From: Fluviispira vulneris
GTDB taxonomy: Bacteria; Bdellovibrionota_B; Oligoflexia; Silvanigrellales; Silvanigrellaceae
Direction of reading: 5' to 3'
NCBI RefSeq assembly: GCF_014281055.1
Contig: NZ_JACRSE010000001.1
Coordinates: 310,001 to 374,000, forward strand
Length of the DNA: 64,000 bases
Shown: piece after piece, positions 49,339 through 58,387 of the stretch
How positions within the stretch are numbered: the first letter of the stretch is position 1
Layout: every line of letters begins with the position of its first letter
Notes under the pieces: model-generated
Told to the model about the DNA's origin: nothing
What the model saw: the letters and a program-made list of their open reading frames with translations, nothing else
The model's database searches: none
Made by a program: the position numbers and the translations under genes

Positions 49339-51096
49339 TTAACAATTCGTTGGGCCATGACTCTCCTCATACTTAATGGCGCACTCCTCAGCTTTTAGTT
49401 TTTTTGAAATTACATACCCACCCGACATTTCATATACGTTATCACATAATCGGAGTGGTTCTGGATTATGGGTAATCATTAAAACTGTTTTTCCAGCAAG
49501 AAGCCTCTTCGCTGCAGAAATAAAGGCTGACTCCATTTCTGAGCTAAGCGTGCTCGTTGGCTCATCTAAAATAATAAATTTTTTATTACTCAATGAAATT
49601 CTAATGAGCGCTATCAGTTGTCGTTCACCTGAGCTAAGATTGACTCCATTTCCTTCAATTACTTTTTCTAACTCTAGCGGTATAGAGAGATCATGAATTA
49701 TTTTTAAAATCAACTCTTTGGATGAGCCATAACTAGAAATATTATCTAAGATTGTTCCATTTCTAAGGAGTATATTTTGAGATACAATACCAACATTGTT
49801 TATTATTTCTTTTAAATCAATTGAGTAAATAGACTCAGAGTCAATGAAGATATTCCCATTTAAAGGCGTTACCATCTTAAATAAGGATTGAACTAGACTG
49901 CTTTTTCCAGAGCCTGTCCTGCCAATTACGCCAGTTATTTGTGAGTTTGGTATGTATAAGTTGATATTTTTTAATATCTGGTTGCTTCCGGGGATGTATG
50001 ACATTGAAAAATTTTCGAAATGTATTCCATCCATGGGATTTCCATGTTTAACTACAGGTTTGTATAGCGCTTCAGGCTCGTTTAAATCAACGAGTTGGTA
50101 AATACGTTTTAGGATGCTGGAAGCGTTGAAGATATTCAGTGTTGTCATTGATAACCACATAACGGCAGCATCAACTGAAAATATAACTGTAAGCACAACA
50201 CCAGAAGTGCTTTTTGTGATTATGTTGGCATTTAGCGCGTAAACAACAAAGCAATAGACAGCAACATTGAATAATAAGGTAACAATACCCATCCAGAAAT
50301 ATGCCCATGCATTAATATTCGCTAAAGTTATTTCTAGCATTAGGTTTTTTTCAACTAATATCTTTATCCTTTTTATCAAAGTTATTTCGTTACCTGACCA
50401 AATATATGAATTTAGACCAAGAATCATTTCTTTTTGACGATTGAGAAGTTTAGCTAATAGGCTTGATCCTTCTTCGCTTATACAGCCAGCAGTAGGCCCA
50501 ACAGATAATTGAATCAGAATATAAAAAATAGCTACAGGAACAACTACCACTGCTGCAAGCGGATTTGCGATGCCCACAACTATACAAACACTAATAAGTT
50601 CGCCAAAGGCATATAAGCCATCTGCTAAATATCCAATCGCTCGTACGCGAATAAAAGTATAATCGGAAATTAACCGATTGATTACTTGGCCTGAATGTAT
50701 CTTATCAAAATAAGTCACCCTAGTCTTGGAAATACTAAGTACCATTTTCTGGTGTATGCTGGCTGAGGCCCACATTCCGCCAATTTCGATTAATACAAGA
50801 GAAAATATCTTACTGATGAATGCAATGGCAAAAAGCGCAATTAGTAAAGCTACTGAAATCTTGAAATAAATTGGAACAAGTAGCTTAAGTTCTATTGAGC
50901 ATTCTGAATTTGTTGTACAGGTTGAGGACTTACTAATTATCCAATAAAAAACATATGGTATAATTGAAGCTATAAATGTTAGTAATAGAGAAAGGAGTGC
51001 ATATTTCCGTATAATATTTAAATCGCAAATAAACCTAAGAAAATTTTTTGAGGCTGAATTCAGATTGTCGTGACGAACCAAATGGGTATTACTCAT
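49339..51096 (-). CDS. ABC exporter half-transporter, MRP/ABCC-like (catalytic partner)
   Basis: About 585 residues from ATG 51096, which overlaps the end of the upstream ABC gene by eight bases; a start at 51180 would overlap it far more. Six transmembrane helices with motifs such as SISKTRVTYFDKIHSGQVIN are followed by the nucleotide-binding domain: Walker A GRTGSGKSS, Q-loop NVGIVSQNILL, signature LSSGERQLIALIR, Walker B FIILDEPTST (catalytic Glu present) and H-loop VLMITHNPEPL. The MRP-type spacing suggests an ABCC-like heterodimer. It likely exports a lipid, peptide or drug across the inner membrane. Confidence 0.88.
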   Translation of the reverse strand: MSNTHLVRHDNLNSASKNFLRFICDLNIIRKYALLSLLLTFIASIIPYVFYWIISKSSTCTTNSECSIELKLLVPIYFKISVALLIALFAIAFISKIFSLVLIEIGGMWASASIHQKMVLSISKTRVTYFDKIHSGQVINRLISDYTFIRVRAIGYLADGLYAFGELISVCIVVGIANPLAAVVVVPVAIFYILIQLSVGPTAGCISEEGSSLLAKLLNRQKEMILGLNSYIWSGNEITLIKRIKILVEKNLMLEITLANINAWAYFWMGIVTLLFNVAVYCFVVYALNANIITKSTSGVVLTVIFSVDAAVMWLSMTTLNIFNASSILKRIYQLVDLNEPEALYKPVVKHGNPMDGIHFENFSMSYIPGSNQILKNINLYIPNSQITGVIGRTGSGKSSLVQSLFKMVTPLNGNIFIDSESIYSIDLKEIINNVGIVSQNILLRNGTILDNISSYGSSKELILKIIHDLSIPLELEKVIEGNGVNLSSGERQLIALIRISLSNKKFIILDEPTSTLSSEMESAFISAAKRLLAGKTVLMITHNPEPLRLCDNVYEMSGGYVISKKLKAEECAIKYEESHGPTNC

Positions 51097-52876
51097 GCGT
51101 GCTAGCCACCATGTTTCTAGTCGAGTTGATCGTGATCGTATGATTAAAGTAATCAGAGCTGAAGTTTTGGCACGAAGCATAAACCAAAACTAAGCCGTTT
51201 CCATGAAGCTGTTTTAGGATTTCGTTTCGGGTATTTTGATCCAAAGATGAAAAACAGTTATCTAATAATATTATTGGGCGGCTTGAGTATATTGCTTGGG
51301 CAATTCCGATTCGTTGCCTTTGCCCCCCTGATATGTTTTTTCCATTTTCTGAAAGTTTTTCTCTGTAAACGTATTCTTCATCGCAAAATTCATTGTCTAA
51401 TTTAGCGATTCGAAGCGCCTCATCTGCCTTATTTCTATTATAGCTTGAACCAAATGCGATATTTTCAACAATACTGTCTGCAGTTAAGAATGGTATGGTT
51501 TCAACATAAAATACCATTTCTCTATAAGAGGGAATGTCGGCTAATGATGCTATTTCCTGTCGTGCACCACTCTTGCTAATTAAGAAAATTGTGCCACTCG
51601 TATGTTTTATCTGTCCAGAAAGCAGGCGCAATAATGTAGATTTACCAGATCCAATATTTCCTTCAATGAAGGTGTTTGATTCTAGGTCTATAATCGCACT
51701 AAATGCAGAAAGCAAAGTTGTATTACCTAACTTAACAGAGACGCTCTCAAATTGGATAGCACAAAAATCCGGTATAGTGAGTTTGAGTTTATTTCTCTTT
51801 TCTTTTGCTAATTCACTAAGCTGATTCGTGATTCGAAACCAACAATGTTTTGCTCTGCTTGCGGCAGCTAATGTAAATGGGATGTATTGGATGCTAGAGT
51901 TTAATATTGCAAGCATCCAAATTGAGGCAAAGATGGAACCGATTGATCTATTTTGGTTGCTAAAGGAATAAATTGCAAACAAGATTATAATGGGGATAAG
52001 TTGCCATATCATTGCAAACGTGAAATTCACGGCAACGAGTATATGCTGTTTCGACGAAATTTTAAGGTAAGACTTTAAATCAGAAGCAATTCGTTCTTCG
52101 TAATTGACCGATGTTCCTTCGTATCGAATTTCTCGAATATTTGAAATCCATTCATCAATATGTGAATTTAGAGATTCTTCTCTGGTTTGGATTGGGTGTT
52201 GATATTTTCCTATACGTTTTGAAATATAGAGTGATAATGGAAGGAACAAAAAAGTAGAGCAACCAGCTATAAGGCCTGCTAGGCCAAGTTCTGTATAAAG
52301 TAATGGGAAAAAAATACTTACGGCAAACAAAGTAGGAATGAAGTTGCTCATCAATCCATTCACAAAAGACTGGATATGTTTGATGTCGGAGGCAATTAGG
52401 GTGCGAATCTGGCTAACTAGACTCTCCATTTCCTTCCTGTTAACAACGTGATAAAGAAGTACATTGTTAAGCAAGCTATAGAAATATAAGCTAATTCCAG
52501 AACCAATAAAAATAAGACATCTCTTAGTATAGCTGCCAGTAATTGTAGCAATAAATAAAACAAGTCCAAATAACAATAATATAAAAATTGTTTTAAAATT
52601 GATCTGGACAAGATCAATTAATATTTTGCTAATATATATAGTGGCTAAAAATGATAATCGGCCGACAAATTGAAGTCCAATGGTGCTTATTAGCAATCCT
52701 TTATACTCATAAAGGAAAGTCTTAATAATACTCAATTTTGAAGAAAAAAGTGTGAATCCCTTCTGCATCTCAAAAGTTTCCAACGCCCTTCTAAGCTCAG
52801 TCGGAACCTGCTGGTTCAATTTTGAAAATTCACGAGAAGAATATTGATTTTTTGGCAGTTTAAAGAAAAAATTCAA
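51089..52876 (-). CDS. ABC exporter half-transporter, MRP/ABCC-like (degenerate ATPase site)
   Basis: 595 residues from TTG 52876; the frame is closed two codons upstream and no strong ribosome site is seen, so the start is unsure. Six transmembrane helices, then Walker A GNIGSGKST, signature NISGGQRQRIGIAQA and Walker B PIILLDNCFSSLD. The Asn after LLD replaces the catalytic Glu, and the H-loop His is replaced (VYASCQN). So this half should bind ATP without hydrolysing it efficiently, as in asymmetric ABCC transporters. It is coupled to the partner gene by an eight-base overlap. Confidence 0.87.
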   Translation of the reverse strand: MNFFFKLPKNQYSSREFSKLNQQVPTELRRALETFEMQKGFTLFSSKLSIIKTFLYEYKGLLISTIGLQFVGRLSFLATIYISKILIDLVQINFKTIFILLLFGLVLFIATITGSYTKRCLIFIGSGISLYFYSLLNNVLLYHVVNRKEMESLVSQIRTLIASDIKHIQSFVNGLMSNFIPTLFAVSIFFPLLYTELGLAGLIAGCSTFLFLPLSLYISKRIGKYQHPIQTREESLNSHIDEWISNIREIRYEGTSVNYEERIASDLKSYLKISSKQHILVAVNFTFAMIWQLIPIIILFAIYSFSNQNRSIGSIFASIWMLAILNSSIQYIPFTLAAASRAKHCWFRITNQLSELAKEKRNKLKLTIPDFCAIQFESVSVKLGNTTLLSAFSAIIDLESNTFIEGNIGSGKSTLLRLLSGQIKHTSGTIFLISKSGARQEIASLADIPSYREMVFYVETIPFLTADSIVENIAFGSSYNRNKADEALRIAKLDNEFCDEEYVYREKLSENGKNISGGQRQRIGIAQAIYSSRPIILLDNCFSSLDQNTRNEILKQLHGNGLVLVYASCQNFSSDYFNHTITINSTRNMVASTHE

Positions 52877-53166
52877 GTGCTATACCTGTTCTACAGTCTT
52901 CTTTCTGTTCCTTTATCGCTTCGAGTGCAATCTAACTTTTAAGCTCGGCAATGAATACTTTCCCCAGCATCCGATAAGTTCCCAAATATTCTCTTTGCAG
53001 CATTAATCCGCAAACAAAATTCATTGTAACCTTGTCTAAGATTTGGGGAATTATAACCTTCACACAGTAGATAAAGATCGTGGATATCACAGTTTCAAAG
53101 TATTGGCAAATTTTTATAAATACATGAAAGTGAACTGAGTCTAATTTTTAGAGGAATAAGTAAATG
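52877..53166 (-). other. intergenic region with a short coding-like remnant
   Basis: On the minus strand, about 52930-53085, a 50-codon stretch reads LLCEGYNSPNLRQGYNEFC, then LRINAAKRIFGNLSDAGES, ending at TAA. It looks protein-like but has no start and a stop directly upstream. I read it as a gene remnant. Confidence 0.3.
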
Positions 53167-54114
53167 TCAATATTTGATCTCATTGATAGCAAAACAAAAT
53201 TCTTTATTTATTAGACTCATTTCTGAAGATTTTAACTGATTTAAAACAATCAAAAACTCTTCATTTTCTTTTTGATTTCTACTTTTATAGTTATAATGAA
53301 ATGACTTTATAGTAAATTTTACACTTTTGGGGAGTGGCCGTTCATTTTGATAATAACGTACTTCTCCAAAATAAGTTCTTGAAATTGAAAATGCTGCATA
53401 AATATCACTGGCAGCAATAATGTCTGTATTCAGCTCTTGTATGTTCAATGAATGCAAAAATTCTTGTCTTACATTCTTTTTATTTAAAACAAATCTCTTA
53501 TAATGCTCACCCATAGTATTATATGCTCTTCTTACTTTACAGATATAGATAAATGTCTGTCTGTCATCTGATATAGGAAAATATGAGCTGGCTTTAAAAT
53601 CTGATGTGAGAGCAACAGAGGCTCCACCAGAAATAAACTCGTTTTCTATAAATGGATTGTGCCCTTCAGCTTTTAAAAAGCTTTTAAAACCATTATTAAA
53701 TATATCTAAATAACTTCGACTATCACCCCTATATGCTATCATATTAACGTCTTTTGCTAGCTTGTAATCAAAAGCAGCCCAAGAGAATGTTTTATGATTT
53801 TCATCTAAATTAAAATCAATTTTGTTCACGTTTTCTTCATACCTTAACTTTAATTTTATTTTATTTATAACAATGTAAGTAAATGATAAAATATAAGGCT
53901 TCTTAGCACGCGAATTCATATATTTTAAAGATACAAGTTCTCCTTTTTTAACGAGAATTTTTTTTAACTCATCTAAGATACTACTATTTAAGTGAATATT
54001 GTAATATTTATATTTTCTTAAAAATGAGTTAATACTATCTACAAAGTCCTTATCTTCTTTTGCTATAAGATCTCTATGATTGTTTATTAACTCATGAATA
54101 AAATCTATTCTCAT
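53167..54114 (-). CDS. ADP-ribosyltransferase-like protein (cholera/pertussis toxin type)
   Basis: 315 residues behind ACTAGGACTGAAAA. Residues 1-120 are an unassigned N-terminal region. Then comes the ART fold: NMIAYRGDSRSYLDIFNNGF (Arg129; compare YRxDSRPP in cholera and pertussis toxins), GGASVALTSDFKASSYF in the place of the STS strand (LTS here), TFIYICKVRRAYNTM matching the (Y)IYxVxA strand, and NVRQEFLHSLNI with Glu218 in the place of the catalytic Glu. It probably transfers ADP-ribose from NAD to a protein. There is no signal peptide, so it either acts inside the cell or leaves by another route. The partial STS motif leaves activity uncertain. Confidence 0.68.
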   Translation of the reverse strand: MRIDFIHELINNHRDLIAKEDKDFVDSINSFLRKYKYYNIHLNSSILDELKKILVKKGELVSLKYMNSRAKKPYILSFTYIVINKIKLKLRYEENVNKIDFNLDENHKTFSWAAFDYKLAKDVNMIAYRGDSRSYLDIFNNGFKSFLKAEGHNPFIENEFISGGASVALTSDFKASSYFPISDDRQTFIYICKVRRAYNTMGEHYKRFVLNKKNVRQEFLHSLNIQELNTDIIAASDIYAAFSISRTYFGEVRYYQNERPLPKSVKFTIKSFHYNYKSRNQKENEEFLIVLNQLKSSEMSLINKEFCFAINEIKY

Positions 54115-54643
54115 TTTTCAGTCCTAGTATATGAAATAATTAGATTATTTTTTATTATCTTATAGTATAAGTTAAATATAAAATAATTAATTATTATAAA
54201 AATTTTTACAAAAAAGTAAAGAATTTTTTATCAAATAGAAATTGAAGTGCTTTGAAAAAATTGCTTCATATATTAACTCTTCATTAAGATAAAAGAAAAG
54301 ATTTCATTTATTTTTTGCAAGCATAAATTAACATAATTTTTGAAAAAGTATTCTCGATTTTGAGAACAAGTCACTCTATAATTTCTAAAAATATAAGCTT
54401 TGAGTTTTAAAGATCATCCTGTTTCTCTAACTCGATGCTTTCTTTCTGAGAAATAGCTATGCCTATATTTTCTGTTTTAGAAGTATAAGATGATGAAAAT
54501 ATTTATATAAATTAAAATATTTTAAGATATTAAAATTAAAAGCATTTCATAACCTATATTAAATTTAATTGAATATTTCATATAAATAAAATATGTTGAT
54601 TTATAATAAATCAACAACTCATCTTTATTGGGAAGGAATTATT
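54115..54643. other. AT-rich intergenic region, no gene seen
   Basis: About 530 bases. No coding frame or strong hairpin. It holds the promoters for the divergent ART-like and TLH-N-like genes. GGAAGGAATTATT at its right end is the latter's ribosome site. Confidence 0.4.
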
Positions 54644-55000
54644 ATGCTTAAAAAAGTATTTCTAATATTATCTACGATAATATCGATTCCAGCGTTTTCC
54701 AGAGAGTCTAAAGTGCCTTTGACTACAACTTACGTATATTGCTCTCCTTATAGCGATCGAAAGAATTGGAGATGGGCGGTTGATACTAATAATAATTATG
54801 TTATTGCAAGTGGCTATTGGAAGTTAGTCAACTACAACATTAAAAAAAATTATGTTGCTACATATAAACCATTTTCATATGTTTTTGTTATAACACCCAA
54901 TGAATATAATAGAGTCTCAAGTTTTTGTAAAAGTGATGAGCATACTCAGCCTGCAGATAATTCTGCTTCGCAATGGTACGCATTTTCTATAAAGGGATGA
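54644..55000 (+). CDS. secreted stand-alone TLH-N-like module
   Basis: 118 residues from ATG 54644; GGAAGGAATTATT fixes this start over an ATG at 54593. The signal peptide is MLKKVFLILSTIISIPAFS. The mature protein reads TTYVYCSPYSDRKNWRWAVD, ASGYWKLVNYNIKK, a segment ending RVSSFCKSD and PADNSASQWYAFSI. Vibrio thermolabile hemolysin has, in the same order, YVRCWYR...DWEWA, GYWWSSVSFKN and xxRCxxTLG...xAADN ahead of its lipase domain. Here the module is the whole protein, with two cysteines likely bonded. A binding or inhibitory role is conceivable; nothing catalytic is visible. Confidence 0.72.
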   Translation: MLKKVFLILSTIISIPAFSRESKVPLTTTYVYCSPYSDRKNWRWAVDTNNNYVIASGYWKLVNYNIKKNYVATYKPFSYVFVITPNEYNRVSSFCKSDEHTQPADNSASQWYAFSIKG

Positions 55001-55127
55001 GTAAGAGGGAGTTGTTGAGTTTTGCATCTTATTTTAGCTATAAATTCTTTGTTATGCTGCTAATTTTCCATTAACCAAGCAGTCGTAATTTAAATAAAGA
55101 AAACTCCTTAAGATATTAGAATCTAAC

Positions 55128-55586
55128 TTAAAGTTTAACACATGTATAACGAATAATATTATTAGAATTTTTTTTATTCATAAAAACTTTAAAACCTACT
55201 TTTTTATAAAACTCTATAGCATCATCATCCGTTTCTGCTTCTATTTTTTTGGCAAAATGATTTTGAAGAAATTGTATCATCTGTTTTCCAATACCGTTAT
55301 TGCGGAATTCTTCTTTTGTCGAAATATAGCGGATAAGCACTCTATCAGTTTCTATCTCGATAGCCATTAAACCAACTAACAACTCTTTAAATTCATTTGT
55401 AACTTTATCATCGGGGGATATTGCAAGAATTAACATACGTTCTTCATTGTTAGTACTCGTGAATTGCTGATAAACAGTCTCAATTTTCTCTTCAGTAGGA
55501 AGATACATTGAACATTGAAGAAGAGATTTTATATCTGCTTTTAAGTGCAGATTTATATTTTTTGTTATTTTAAATATTAATTGCAA
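55128..55586 (-). CDS. GNAT-family N-acetyltransferase
   Basis: 152 residues from TTG 55586 with AAGGAATTTAAT before it; the paralogue at 59446 uses the same TTG. The acetyl-CoA pyrophosphate loop is RNNGIGKQMIQFL, preceded by the beta4 strand VGLMAIEIETDRVLIRYIS and followed by ETDDDAIEFYKKVGFKVF, the usual GNAT C-terminal helix and strand. The acceptor substrate is unknown. It is intact, unlike its inverted paralogue. Confidence 0.88.
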   Translation of the reverse strand: MQLIFKITKNINLHLKADIKSLLQCSMYLPTEEKIETVYQQFTSTNNEERMLILAISPDDKVTNEFKELLVGLMAIEIETDRVLIRYISTKEEFRNNGIGKQMIQFLQNHFAKKIEAETDDDAIEFYKKVGFKVFMNKKNSNNIIRYTCVKL

Positions 55587-55630
55587 ATTAAATTCCTTTT
55601 TATTGTTTAAATGAATAATATGCTTTTATT

Positions 55631-55813
55631 TTAAACAAGTGAAGATTGAGTAATATCAATTTCATAGCCCCGAAAGGTGGCATTTTCTTGCTCAGTAAGA
55701 TTATAACAGATTTGTTTACAAACAAAATTCAAGCTAATATTTTCTTTAACTATTAAAAAAGAGGAAAAAGACATGTCCTTAGATATTTTAAAAATTTTCT
55801 TTATGTGGTCCAC
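55631..55813 (-). CDS. small protein upstream of the GNAT gene, fragment-like
   Basis: 60 residues. The segment NFVCKQICYNLTEQENATFR and the end ITQSSLV are echoed before the second GNAT copy (ILCHKICYKLSEKENRTF, IISQSSL), so this reading is supported by paralogy. The N-terminal 14 codons lie antisense to the DUF6868-like gene and are probably not genuine. It looks like the tail of a larger protein. No function is known. Confidence 0.4.
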   Translation of the reverse strand: MDHIKKIFKISKDMSFSSFLIVKENISLNFVCKQICYNLTEQENATFRGYEIDITQSSLV

Positions 55814-56018
55814 TATATTGAGTGTTGCTCTGCTTATTTTTTATAGTTTTATATTGCTCGTTTTTAAAAAACATTTAATTCAAAAAATGCAAATATTTAT
55901 TAAACTTCCAGAAGATAAAATATCAGTTGTAATTTTTTCAGCTTTAGTTTTTTTAAAAATATTATCAATAATTTTGTTTATTATACCCTATTTCACGGTT
56001 TTGATTATTACAATGTAA
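55773..56018 (+). CDS. small two-helix membrane protein (DUF6868-like)
   Basis: 81 residues behind AAAGAGGAAAAAGAC. Two hydrophobic helices, FFMWSTILSVALLIFYSFIL and a C-terminal VFLKILSIILFIIPYFTVLI, are joined by a loop with IFIKLPEDKIS. The layout and the W-x-T...LPE...FK(I)...PY pattern fit the DUF6868 family of small inner-membrane proteins. No function is established for the family. Confidence 0.65.
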   Translation: MSLDILKIFFMWSTILSVALLIFYSFILLVFKKHLIQKMQIFIKLPEDKISVVIFSALVFLKILSIILFIIPYFTVLIITM

Positions 56019-56134
56019 GTTATTTTATACTTAAAATAATTTTCAAGCTCTATAACTTGATTATTCAGTAATAAAGACTTAGAATAATAATTCAATAATT
56101 TATTTTTTATAAAAATAAAAAATGGGACTATAAA

Positions 56135-56818
56135 ATGAGATATTTTGATAAATCTATTTTTAAATATCTAACTGACCTAAAGTCAAACAATAATAAAGAA
56201 TGGTTTTTAGAAAATAAAGAAAAATATGAAAGTATTGCACGGGAACCGTTTCTGAAATTTATTTCTGATTTTGCGCCTCACTTAGAAAAAATTGCTCCCA
56301 ATCATCAAGCAATTGCAAAAAAAACTGGTGACTCCCTCTTTCGAATCAATAAGGATTTACGTTTTGCAAATCGTGATGAGCCTTATAAAACATGGATTGC
56401 CGCCCAATTTAAGCATAAAAAAAGTAAAGATGTTCATTCGCCGGGATTTTATTTGCATATAGAACCCAAAAAATGCTTTTTTGGTGGAGGAATATGGCAG
56501 CCTGATTCACAGACATGCCAAAAAATTCGGACAGCGATTGCTAAAAACACAAAAGAATGGAGTACAATAAGAAATAGTAAAAGATTTACAAGTTTATTTG
56601 AGATGGATAAAGATTCTTTAAAAAAGCCTCCAAAAGGTTTTGATCTTAGTCACCCAAATATTGAAGATATAATAAGAAAAAACTTCGTTATTATGCATGC
56701 GCTAAAACAAAAGGATGTCACTTCAGATTATTTCTTAGAAAGAATTGTTGATCTGTGCGAAAATTCAGCAAAATATATTAAGTTTTTAACGATTTCATGC
56801 GGGCTTAAGTGGGATTAA
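56135..56818 (+). CDS. DUF2461 family protein
   Basis: 227 residues, the usual family length. Marks are FKYLTDLKSNNNKEWFLENK at the N-terminus, DSLFRINKDLRFANRDEPYK, SPGFYLHIEPKKCFFGGGIW and RKNFVIMHALKQKDVTSDYF near the end. The family is widespread and of unknown function. It is monocistronic, convergent with the solute-binding gene downstream. Confidence 0.92.
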   Translation: MRYFDKSIFKYLTDLKSNNNKEWFLENKEKYESIAREPFLKFISDFAPHLEKIAPNHQAIAKKTGDSLFRINKDLRFANRDEPYKTWIAAQFKHKKSKDVHSPGFYLHIEPKKCFFGGGIWQPDSQTCQKIRTAIAKNTKEWSTIRNSKRFTSLFEMDKDSLKKPPKGFDLSHPNIEDIIRKNFVIMHALKQKDVTSDYFLERIVDLCENSAKYIKFLTISCGLKWD

Positions 56819-56907
56819 GCTACTTTGGTTTTTTTTAGTTCTTGATACTGCAAAAACTTTATCAAAATTTGGATTAGGCTTTGCAACTCATTAGCTAAAA
56901 TGAAAAA

Positions 56908-57630
56908 TTATTTAGTTCGTGAAGATATCACCGATGCTGCAGCTTTTTTAATTTGATCTTTGATATTCGCATCTGTTTCTTTATTGATAGCAGCATAAAG
57001 AGCACTATCTAATTCTTTTAATGGCAAGATTTTTTGAATATTTTTATAATCAAAGTCAATTGCTTTCAATTTACTTTGCAATCCTATTTCTGTTGAAACG
57101 ATCAAATCGCAGCGTCCTTCTACAAATTTTTTTACATTGAGAGTTGAACTTGTTGCTGCTTCAAGTGATGTAAAACCCTTTGCCATTAGAAAGTCAGATC
57201 TATAATCATTTCTCTGCACACAAATTTTATATTTTTTTGCATCATCAAATTTTTTTACTTGAATATCGCTTCTTGATCTTAATTTATAAAAATACACCGT
57301 TGATTCTATTATTTTAAATAAATAATCTAATTTTTCCATTCTTTCCTTTGTCTTCACAATTGGATAGATGATGGTGTTCGGCATTGTCGTTGCATCGTTA
57401 TATGCTCTAGACCAAGGCGCTTTTACAATGGTTTTTTCTGGAAGATTAAGCTTTTTTAAAACCTTAAATATAACTGTTGTTGTTATTCCCCCATTTATGA
57501 AACCTTTCTCATCAACTGTGACATAGGGAACATCTTCATCAGTGTAAATAATAATATCTTTTATACTTGCGGCATATAGATTAAATGAATAAACAAATAA
57601 ACAGATAAAGATCAAATATATTTTTGACAT
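56908..57630 (-). CDS. periplasmic solute-binding protein (SBP_bac_3)
   Basis: 240 residues behind AAAGGCTATGGT, signal peptide ending near LYA-ASI. The family plan is seen in IIIYTDEDVPYVTVDEKGFI, a helix and strand with KAPWSRAYNDATTMPNTIIY, RMEKLDYLFKIIESTVYFYK and a late FVEGRCDLIVSTEIGLQSKL. It resembles the solute-binding proteins at 29753 and 30596. No transporter partner is adjacent. Confidence 0.85.
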   Translation of the reverse strand: MSKIYLIFICLFVYSFNLYAASIKDIIIYTDEDVPYVTVDEKGFINGGITTTVIFKVLKKLNLPEKTIVKAPWSRAYNDATTMPNTIIYPIVKTKERMEKLDYLFKIIESTVYFYKLRSRSDIQVKKFDDAKKYKICVQRNDYRSDFLMAKGFTSLEAATSSTLNVKKFVEGRCDLIVSTEIGLQSKLKAIDFDYKNIQKILPLKELDSALYAAINKETDANIKDQIKKAAASVISSRTK

Positions 57631-57912
57631 ACCATAGCCTTTATTTTAAAACTTCAATTAGATCAACTTATATAAGAATATACGTTTTTTGTTCAAATAC
57701 CTCAAAATTCTGTCTGGTTTTTTGACTGTAGAAAAAATATGATACGAACGTTCTAACAGTTTCATGGAAGATCTTTGAGAATGAATCTTATCTAAGAACG
57801 CTTAAATACCCTGTCGATGCCCACCAAGGTTCATTCTTCATAACTGAACTCATTGATTGCCCTTGCCCAAGTTTCCTGAAGGTTGAAAAAATAATGAATT
57901 AACAATTACTAA

Positions 57913-58350
57913 CTAGTCAATAGAGTTTTCAGTGCATCGTTCAGCCAGAGCCATATCTTGTTTTTTAAGATTTTCTATTAACCAAGTTTGTAGAAGAATT
58001 TTTTTTCCAGCTTCAACTTCAATTTGATATGGCAATCCAGATAAACTTGATTTTGTTGCAACATTTTTGATAAATTCACAAACTGTTATTTGGCCATTAA
58101 ATTTATTTTTGGACGCTAAGTTTAATTTCAATTGCAGATGCTTTGCCGCTTCTTTAGCATTATAAGTTGATCCATTTCTTATAAATTTTAAATTCGATTC
58201 AGCTATCGTCTTTATCAATTTTGAAATGATTTTTTCTTCATCTTGTTGACTTATTAATTTTTTTTCTTCGCTAAATGATAAAAAACAAGACACTATAAAA
58301 ACGGATCCAACAACAATTTTAATAATCCTTCTAAGATTTTTTTTTATCAT
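57913..58350 (-). CDS. DUF5329-like secreted protein
   Basis: 145 residues behind ATAGGATAAGAAT. A signal peptide spans about residues 8-27. The mature part has IISKLIKTIAESNLKFIRNG, STYNAKEAAKHLQLKL and CEFIKNVATKSSLSGLPYQI, fitting the DUF5329 pattern (RNG-x-x-Y, AA-x-HL, SS-x-SG-x-PY). Function is unknown; export to the periplasm is expected. Confidence 0.75.
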   Translation of the reverse strand: MIKKNLRRIIKIVVGSVFIVSCFLSFSEEKKLISQQDEEKIISKLIKTIAESNLKFIRNGSTYNAKEAAKHLQLKLNLASKNKFNGQITVCEFIKNVATKSSLSGLPYQIEVEAGKKILLQTWLIENLKKQDMALAERCTENSID

Positions 58351-58387
58351 ATTCTTATCCTATTTTAAAAAATATCAGATATTGCAA

